The notes under the pieces: model-generated
Database searches by the model: none
Seen by the model: the letters and a program-made list of their open reading frames with translations, nothing else
Told to the model about the DNA's origin: nothing
Assembly: GCF_000525875.1 (NCBI RefSeq)
Contig: NZ_AODF01000001.1
Location: 186,001-250,000, forward strand
Length of the DNA stretch: 64,000 bases
DNA from: Listeria floridensis FSL S10-1187
GTDB taxonomy: Bacteria > Bacillota > Bacilli > Lactobacillales > Listeriaceae
Direction: 5' to 3'
Translations under genes and position numbers: made by a program
Part shown: positions 59,002-64,000 of the stretch, in pieces
Numbering within the stretch: position 1 is the stretch's first letter
How the letters are laid out: each line of letters begins with the position of its first letter

Positions 59002-59610
59002 TTAAGCATCTTTTCTGCTACGATAAATATAATAGCCCTTATCTTTTTTCATGATCTCAACATTCCCAAATACTTGCTCCATCTTGTTTGCCGCCGAAGG
59101 TCCACCTTGTTTTTTCTGAATAACAATCCAAAGCTCGCCTCCAGCGACAAGCCGTTCATAAGCACCTTCAAGTATCGCATGTACAACAGCCTTCCCAGCA
59201 CGAATCGGCGGGTTGCTGACAATCGCTGCAAAGTCCGCATCTGATACTTCCTCATAAACCGAGCTCTCATAAATTGATACATTTTCAATTCGATTTAACG
59301 CCGCATTTTCTTTTGCAAGCTCAAGTGCACGCAAATTGACATCCACCATTTCAACTTGCATCTGAGGATACGCTCCAGCAAGCGCAAGCCCAATTGGGCC
59401 ATACCCTGCTCCAACATCCAGTATTTTCCCAGAAGCCGCATCAATTTTAAAGGTTTCAATCAGAAGACGCGAGCCAAAATCGACCGTCTTTTTCGAAAAA
59501 ACGCCATCATCGCTAATAAAAGAAAAATCTCGATCGCGCAAGCGAAACGAAAAAGTTTGTCGATTCGATTTCAAGCTTGCATCGTTAGTAAAATAGTGAT
59601 TATTTGCCAT
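59002..59610 (-). CDS. RsmC-like class I SAM-dependent methyltransferase
   Basis: A 202-residue enzyme. The SAM site is ILDVGAGYGPIGLAL, the acidic residue is in VEMVDVNLRALELAK, and the catalytic NPP motif lies in IVSNPPIRAGKAVVH, typical of RsmC-type N2-guanine methyltransferases for 16S rRNA. A YbxB-type gene at this place between rplL and rpoB is normal for Bacillales. Specific rRNA position is by analogy. Confidence 0.9.
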   Translation of the reverse strand: MANNHYFTNDASLKSNRQTFSFRLRDRDFSFISDDGVFSKKTVDFGSRLLIETFKIDAASGKILDVGAGYGPIGLALAGAYPQMQVEMVDVNLRALELAKENAALNRIENVSIYESSVYEEVSDADFAAIVSNPPIRAGKAVVHAILEGAYERLVAGGELWIVIQKKQGGPSAANKMEQVFGNVEIMKKDKGYYIYRSRKDA

Positions 59611-59651
59611 CGTTCTTCTTTCCCCTCCTCATCTTAGTTATTCTACCATAC

Positions 59652-59684
59652 AAAAAGCCTGCCGAGAAATGAATCCCAGCAGGC
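59652..59684 (-). terminator. Terminator behind rplL
   Basis: GCCTGC and GCAGGC form the core stem, extended imperfectly around a loop of about 10 bases, followed on the minus strand by TTTTTG. Confidence 0.75.
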
Positions 59685-59708
59685 CCGAAACTTAGCTGTC
59701 AGCAGAAA

Positions 59709-60077
59709 TTACTTAACTTCTACGTTAGCGCCAACTTCTTCAAGTTTAGCTTTAATTTCTTCAGCTTCTTCTTTAGCTACGCCTTCTTTAAGCGCTTTTG
59801 GAGCGTTATCTACTAATTCTTTAGCTTCTTTTAAGCCAAGACCAGTGATTTCACGAACCACTTTGATAACTTTGATTTTAGAATCCCCAGCAGAAGCTAG
59901 TTCTACAGTGAATTCAGTTTGTTCAGCAGCGCCGCCAGCAGCACCAGCAGCAGCTACAGCTACAGGAGCTGCAGCAGTTACGCCAAATTCTTCTTCGATT
60001 GCTTTTACTAAATCGTTAAGTTCTAGTACAGATGCTTCTTTAACAGAAGCAATGATTTCTTCAATGTTTAAAGCCAT
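59709..60077 (-). CDS. rplL: Ribosomal protein L7/L12
   Basis: A 122-residue stalk protein. N-terminal dimerisation helix ([20 protein letters not shown]), Ala/Gly-rich hinge ([18 protein letters not shown]), and C-terminal globular domain ([20 protein letters not shown]). Strong GGAGG before the start. It binds L10 and recruits translation factors; it lies 55 bases behind rplJ. Confidence 0.99.
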   Translation of the reverse strand: MALNIEEIIASVKEASVLELNDLVKAIEEEFGVTAAAPVAVAAAGAAGGAAEQTEFTVELASAGDSKIKVIKVVREITGLGLKEAKELVDNAPKALKEGVAKEEAEEIKAKLEEVGANVEVK

Positions 60078-60131
60078 TTTAAAATTCCTCCATTTATTGT
60101 TTTTTGATAGGGACTGATTTCCCTTACTAAA

Positions 60132-60632
60132 TTAAGCTTCTTGTTCAGCTTTTTGGTCAGCAACTGCTTTTGTAGCAAGAGCAAGGTTGCGAACTGGAGC
60201 TTGCAAGACGTTGCAAAGCATTGATAGCAAGCCTTCGCGCGATGGAAGTGTTGCAAGAGCTTTGACTTCATCAATCGAAGAAACTTGTCCTTCGATGATA
60301 CCTGCTTTAATTTCAAGCGCTTCGTGATCTTTCGCAAAGTCGTTCAAAATTTTAGCTGGTGCGACAACATCGTCATTACTGAAAGCAATCGCGTTTGGTC
60401 CAGTCAAGACTTCTTCAAGACCTTCAAAACCTTTTGCTTCAACGGCACGACGAACCATTGTGTTTTTGTAGACTTTAAAATCGATTCCTGCTTCACGTAA
60501 TTGTTTACGAAGTTCAGTAACATCCGATACGTTAAGTCCACGATAATCCACGATGATCGTAGATGCGCTGTCAGTAAGTTTCGCTGTAATTTCATCAACT
60601 GTAGATTTCTTAGCATCTAAAATTGCACTCAT
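60132..60632 (-). CDS. rplJ: Ribosomal protein L10
   Basis: I chose the ATG at 60632 ([15 protein letters not shown]), behind GGAGG, giving 166 residues. Typical features: [34 protein letters not shown] and the C-terminal helix that holds L12 dimers. The L10 leader and a dedicated promoter lie upstream, so L10-L12 feedback by binding its own leader is expected. Confidence 0.99.
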   Translation of the reverse strand: MSAILDAKKSTVDEITAKLTDSASTIIVDYRGLNVSDVTELRKQLREAGIDFKVYKNTMVRRAVEAKGFEGLEEVLTGPNAIAFSNDDVVAPAKILNDFAKDHEALEIKAGIIEGQVSSIDEVKALATLPSREGLLSMLCNVLQAPVRNLALATKAVADQKAEQEA

Positions 60633-60663
60633 TTTTACACCTCCGTCCAAGTTTTCTAAACAT

Positions 60664-60834
60664 TTCTGTTCGGCTTTTTGCTTTTAAAAACAAAAATGAC
60701 CCTTGCTACCGTATCAGCGAAGGGTCAAGAAAACAGAAAATCTGTTCATCTATAAATTCCTCGGCGGGCATATTTTAAACGCACAAGGCGTACCTGCTGT
60801 CTACGGTAAGGATATTCACTTTTAAGCCTTTCCT
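60664..60834 (-). promoter_or_regulatory. L10 leader (autoregulatory mRNA structure)
   Basis: Between the promoter and rplJ lies a structured stretch with the conserved elements of the Firmicute L10 leader: an internal segment with ATGCCCGCCGAGGAAT, and near the end GACCCTTCGCTGATACGGTA pairing with CAAGGGTC, followed by TTTTTG, an attenuator-like hairpin. The L10(L12)4 complex binds such leaders. Confidence 0.8.
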
Positions 60835-60863
60835 ATCTTATCAAAAAACAGAAAAGGCGTCAA
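60835..60863 (-). promoter_or_regulatory. SigA promoter of rplJL
   Basis: TTGACG (60858-60863), 17 bases, TAAGAT (60835-60840) on the minus strand, just behind the rplA stop. Confidence 0.75.
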
Positions 60864-60870
60864 GTTAAGA

Positions 60871-61560
60871 TTATAGAGACGATGGATCTACTTGGATTCC
60901 AGGTCCGAAAGTAGTAGTTACGCTCAAGTGTTTCACGTAAGTACCTTTCGCTGCAGCTGGTTTCGCTTTTTGAAGCACGTCATTAACCGTGCGGAAGTTT
61001 TCGATCAATTTATCAGTGTCAAATGAAACTTTACCGATAGCAGTGTGGATGTTACCAGCTTTGTCAACACGGTATTCCACTTTACCAGCTTTAATTTCAT
61101 TAACTGCTTTTGTTACGTCCATCGTAACTGTACCCGTTTTAGGGTTTGGCATTAGGCCTTTTGGTCCAAGGACACGACCTAATTTACCAACTTCACCCAT
61201 CATGTCAGGAGTTGCTACGATTACGTCAAAATCAAACCAGCCTTGGTTGATTTTTTCTACATAATCAGATTCCCCAACGAAGTCAGCTCCAGCAGCTTCT
61301 GCTTCTTTTGCTTTTTCTCCTTTAGCGAATACCAAAACACGTTGAGTTTTACCCGTACCGTTTGGAAGTACTACGGCACCACGGATTTGTTGGTCCGCTT
61401 TTTTAGGGTCTACGCCAAGACGGAATGCAACTTCAACAGTCGCATCAAAGCCGGCGAAATCGATTTCTTTAGCAAGCGCTACTGCTTCTTCAACAGTATA
61501 CGCTTTATTTGTATCAACTTTTTCTAAAGCTGCTTGATACTTTTTACCTTTCTTAGCCAT
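60871..61560 (-). CDS. rplA: Ribosomal protein L1
   Basis: A 229-residue L1-stalk protein. Typical segments: [72 protein letters not shown] and the C-terminal [11 protein letters not shown]-type end ([15 protein letters not shown]). It follows rplK after about 36 bases with a strong GGAGG. Confidence 0.99.
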   Translation of the reverse strand: MAKKGKKYQAALEKVDTNKAYTVEEAVALAKEIDFAGFDATVEVAFRLGVDPKKADQQIRGAVVLPNGTGKTQRVLVFAKGEKAKEAEAAGADFVGESDYVEKINQGWFDFDVIVATPDMMGEVGKLGRVLGPKGLMPNPKTGTVTMDVTKAVNEIKAGKVEYRVDKAGNIHTAIGKVSFDTDKLIENFRTVNDVLQKAKPAAAKGTYVKHLSVTTTFGPGIQVDPSSL

Positions 61561-61596
61561 TTCTTTTCCTCCTTATTGTTTCAGAATTGCTTGAAA

Positions 61597-62023
61597 TTAG
61601 TCTTCTACAGTGAATCCCATAGAACGAGCTGTACCTTCAACCATACGCATTGCAGATTCAACATTTGCAGCGTTTAAGTCAGGCATTTTTGTTTCAGCAA
61701 TTTCTTGTACTTGAGCACGAGTTACAGTTGCAACTTTGTTACGGTTAGGTTCACCAGAGCCTTTTTCCACTTTAGCCGCTTTTTTTAAGCAAAACAGCTG
61801 CTGGCGGAGTTTTAGTGATGAACGTAAACGAACGGTCTTCAAATACACTGATTACAACAGGAATGATAAGACCAGCTTGATCGGCTGTACGAGCATTAAA
61901 CTCTTTACAGAATCCCATAATGTTTACACCAGCTTGACCTAGTGCAGGTCCGACTGGAGGTGCAGGATTTGCTTTACCTGCTGGAATTTGAAGCTTCACT
62001 TCTTTGATAACTTTCTTAGCCAC
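61597..62023 (-). CDS. rplK: Ribosomal protein L11 (frame broken by one base)
   Basis: Begins [30 protein letters not shown]; after [14 protein letters not shown] the frame fails. Removing one base from the seven-base run 61780-61786 gives [18 protein letters not shown] and a normal 141-residue L11 ending [10 protein letters not shown]11 is part of the GTPase-associated centre, and its loss would be a severe handicap, so a sequencing error is by far the likeliest cause. This makes it the best yardstick for the other breaks in the window. Confidence 0.95.
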
Positions 62024-62113
62024 GAGACATACCTCCTTAAGTCCGTGCTGTGGTTATATGGGGATGAAAATTTCCCCTCCCACGTCAAAAAATACGCAAA
62101 AACGTACTTGTAA

Positions 62114-62142
62114 ATGATACCACCAATGCGCAATAAACGCAA
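62114..62142 (-). promoter_or_regulatory. SigA-like promoter of rplKA
   Basis: TTGCGT (62137-62142), 17 bases, TATCAT (62114-62119) on the minus strand, about 90 bases before rplK and behind the nusG terminator. Confidence 0.55.
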
Positions 62143-62220
62143 GATCTAATTTGCGAATTGATGTTGTAGTGCTTTTTATGTTTTTTCAAGCTCTTTCTGT
62201 TTCTATATTTCTGCTTAGCG

Positions 62221-62251
62221 CGAAAAAAGCAGCTTGCTTCCGCAAGCTGCT
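62221..62251 (-). terminator. Terminator behind nusG
   Basis: AGCAGCTTGC and its perfect complement around a GGAA loop, followed on the minus strand by TTTTTTCG. Confidence 0.92.
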
Positions 62252-62261
62252 CACAAATTTG

Positions 62262-62795
62262 TTAGATTTTTTCAACCTGATTGAAGTCTACTTCGACCGG
62301 TGTTTCGCGACCAAACATGTTTACCATTACTTTAGCTTTACCCTTATCAAAGTCCATTTCGTCCACCTTACCTGAGTAATCTGCAAACGGTCCTTCTTTG
62401 ACCATAACGGTTTCGCCGATTTCAAAGTCTGCCTCAGCCGCTTTGTCAACCATTCCCATTGTTTTGAGAATGCGATCTGCTTCATCTGGAAGAAGTGGTG
62501 TTGGTTTTGATCCAGAACCAGCCGAACCGACAAATCCTGTTACGCCTGGCGTGTTCCGTACAACATACCAAGAATCATCTGTCATAACGATTTCAACTAA
62601 AACATAACCTGGGAATGTTTTCCGTTTGACCGTTTTCGTTTTGCCGTTCTTTACTTCCGTTTCCTCTTCTTCTGGGACGATGACGCGGAAAATTTTATCC
62701 GACATCCCCATGGATTCCACACGTTTTTCAAGGTTTGCTTTTACTTTGTTTTCATAACCAGAATAAGTGTGTACAACATACCAATTTTTTTCCAT
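62262..62795 (-). CDS. nusG: Transcription elongation/termination factor NusG
   Basis: A 177-residue protein. The NGN domain begins WYVVHTYSGYENKVKANLEKR and contains FPGYVLVEIVMTDDSWYVVRNTPGVTGFVG; the KOW domain is at the end (FEIGETVMVKEGPFADYSGKV). It binds RNA polymerase and, in Firmicutes, promotes pausing. A terminator-like hairpin lies between it and secE. Confidence 0.99.
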   Translation of the reverse strand: MEKNWYVVHTYSGYENKVKANLEKRVESMGMSDKIFRVIVPEEEETEVKNGKTKTVKRKTFPGYVLVEIVMTDDSWYVVRNTPGVTGFVGSAGSGSKPTPLLPDEADRILKTMGMVDKAAEADFEIGETVMVKEGPFADYSGKVDEMDFDKGKAKVMVNMFGRETPVEVDFNQVEKI

Positions 62796-62872
62796 TGTTT
62801 TGTTGGCGGCACTTTTGCCGCCATCCTCCTTTAAGTTTTATATCAAAATTCAAGTTAGATACGATTTTTTTC

Positions 62873-62904
62873 AAAACAAAAAACCCGGTTAAAATCGGGT
62901 TTTA
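62873..62904 (-). terminator. Terminator-like hairpin between secE and nusG
   Basis: AAAACCCG and CGGGTTTT around a seven-base loop, followed on the minus strand by TTGTTTTG. It lies 45 bases after secE and 80 before nusG. Confidence 0.7.
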
Positions 62905-62947
62905 GCTCAAGTAGTATTATAGCACTCTTTTTATAAAAATCCCAGTC

Positions 62948-63127
62948 TTAAAGAATAAGTTGAATCAGTTGTTCGATTCCAAAATCTAAGACCATGAAGA
63001 ATACGGCAAAAAGAATAACTGTGATAACTACAGTAACAGTGTATTTCACCATTTCTTGACGTGTTGGCCATGTAACTTTGCTCATTTCAGAACCAACATT
63101 TTTAAAGAATCTTGTAATTGCTGACAT
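62948..63127 (-). CDS. secE: Preprotein translocase subunit SecE
   Basis: A 59-residue protein, the usual short Gram-positive form. It begins [20 protein letters not shown] with the conserved WPTRQEM before a single membrane helix ([22 protein letters not shown]). It clamps SecY in the Sec channel. A GGAGG site precedes it, and rpmG lies 19 bases upstream. Confidence 0.97.
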   Translation of the reverse strand: MSAITRFFKNVGSEMSKVTWPTRQEMVKYTVTVVITVILFAVFFMVLDFGIEQLIQLIL

Positions 63128-63146
63128 GTCTAAACCTCCAATAACC

Positions 63147-63296
63147 CTATTTCGTTTCCCGATGTAGTGTGTGTTTATTACAGTGCCGGCAAAACTTTTT
63201 AACTTCTAAACGAACTTGTTTATTTGTACCGCTAGCACTTATTGTGTAATTTCTAGATCCGCACTCGCTGCACGCAAGTGAAGTTTTCTTTTTCAT
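63147..63296 (-). CDS. rpmG: Ribosomal protein L33
   Basis: A 49-residue protein starting [20 protein letters not shown], with the zinc-binding pairs CSEC and CRHC, so it is the zinc-containing (C+) form. Followed by secE. Many Firmicutes carry a second, zinc-free L33 elsewhere, which lets zinc limitation be met. Confidence 0.96.
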   Translation of the reverse strand: MKKKTSLACSECGSRNYTISASGTNKQVRLEVKKFCRHCNKHTLHRETK

Positions 63297-63426
63297 TTTC
63301 TTCTTTCAACTCCGATACTTTTCAATTCGTGATGTTTCAAAGAAGACTATCCACCTCTATAAATATATCATTTCTCAACTGGTGGCGTCAATTCAATTTT
63401 TGTGTCCATTTAGTTACAAAATCAAC

Positions 63427-64000
63427 TTAATGCAGTTCTTTTCCCATTTTACGCTTAATTCGCTGTAACGCATTATCAATTGATTTTTCTTTCACATCAA
63501 AGATTTCTGCCATTTCTTGATAACTTTTCCCCTCAAGATAATGCCGCAAAACTTGCTTCTCAAAATCGCTCGTCACTTGCTCCAGTTTTCTTGCCGCCTG
63601 TGCCACATCCTCATTCTTAATCAAGAAATCTTCTGGCGTCTCTGCCTGCTTCTCTGAAATGACATCAAGTAGCGTCCAGTCAACCGTCTCATCATCTTGA
63701 AGAAGCGGTGTATCAAGTGAAACCGACTGGTTGAGCGGCATATTTTTCTTCCGAAGCGATCGTTTCACCGCAGAAAGCAACTGCCGATTGATGCACATTT
63801 CCGCAAAAGACTTAAACGATGCCTCTCTTTCTGGATCGTAGTCGCGAATCGCTTTGAAAAGCCCGATCATCCCTTCTTGAATCAAATCTTCACGTTCTGC
63901 TCCCTGCAAAAAATACTGTGTGGCTTTCCAGTAAATAATCGATTGGTATTTTGAAAAAAAGTATTCTAGCGCTTCCGCATTTCCCCCCCGAGCAAGTTCA
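63427..64000 (-). CDS. sigH: Sigma factor SigH, truncated by the window edge
   Basis: The frame runs off the window end, so the N-terminus is missing. About 190 residues are visible. Region 2 reads LARGGNAEALEYFFSKYQ, then FLQGAEREDLIQEGMIGLFKAIRDYD, and region 4 is FEKQVLRHYLEGKSYQEMAE and KSIDNALQRIKRKMG. This matches SigH of Bacillales (the ECF-like SigH that controls competence and post-exponential genes), which lies upstream of rpmG-secE-nusG. In Listeria its targets are few. Confidence 0.95.
   Translation of the reverse strand, partial: ELARGGNAEALEYFFSKYQSIIYWKATQYFLQGAEREDLIQEGMIGLFKAIRDYDPEREASFKSFAEMCINRQLLSAVKRSLRKKNMPLNQSVSLDTPLLQDDETVDWTLLDVISEKQAETPEDFLIKNEDVAQAARKLEQVTSDFEKQVLRHYLEGKSYQEMAEIFDVKEKSIDNALQRIKRKMGKELH

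Noticed and set aside
61597-62023. L11 as a true pseudogene
   Set aside because: One extra base in a seven-base run explains the break, both halves are perfectly conserved, and the same error appears in many other genes here.

Overview
The window looks like chromosome of a low-to-mid GC Firmicute, most likely Listeriaceae (Listeria in the broad sense). This is an inference from several signs: the block sigH-rpmG-secE-nusG-rplK-rplA-rplJ-rplL-methyltransferase-rpoB-rpoC, followed at a distance by GH1 phospho-beta-glucosidases, an MsmX-type ATPase and nrdD-nrdG, matches the gene order I recall for Listeria; there are also a DUF1310 protein, GW-like modules, WxL/MucBP surface proteins and a SigB-like promoter. 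The species cannot be fixed from the sequence.

Layout. (1) 1-11.5 kb, minus strand: a toxin island. It holds an HExxH protein, a displaced Rhs C-terminal cassette with a multi-pass membrane protein behind it, a full-length Sec-exported Rhs/YD-repeat protein with its own small membrane protein behind it, and a locus resembling the type VII-secreted reverse-architecture lipases (N-terminal lipase, C-terminal helical domain, two small helical partner genes, a membrane-anchored DUF1310 protein). (2) 11.7-16 kb: nrdDG with NrdR-like boxes, and an MsmX-like ATPase on the plus strand. (3) 16-28.7 kb, minus strand: a long polysaccharide operon (TagO-like, WecG/TagA-like, glycosyltransferase, Wzy-like polymerase, Wzx-like flippase, acyltransferase, Wzz/BY-kinase pair, UDP-ManNAc dehydrogenase) headed by a lipoprotein and a large secreted repeat protein. 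(4) 29-33.4 kb: two Mga/AtxA-like regulators around a degenerate EAL-domain protein. (5) 33.4-50.9 kb: ordinary accessory metabolism, stress and surface genes, many beside their own regulators with visible palindromic operators (PadR, two MarR, TetR, Rgg-like). (6) 51-64 kb, minus strand: rpoC, rpoB and the ribosomal protein/transcription block, ending in a truncated sigH.

How the parts fit. Region 1 reads as two separate interbacterial-antagonism systems side by side. Regions 3 and 4 read as one surface-polymer module: GlcNAc-PP-undecaprenol priming, probable ManNAc/ManNAcA incorporation, polymerisation and export, co-transcribed with a secreted adhesin-like protein and flanked by the kind of regulators that control capsule in Bacillus anthracis and surface proteins in streptococci.

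Sequence quality. At least a dozen otherwise intact genes, including ribosomal protein L11, are broken by an apparent single extra base in an A or T run of six or more. Removing that base restores a full-length product each time. I therefore give most of these as whole genes with the break noted, and treat the breaks as probable sequencing errors rather than pseudogenes. The Rhs orphan cassette and the small gene at 9175-9442 carry damage that this error does not explain, so they look genuinely decayed.
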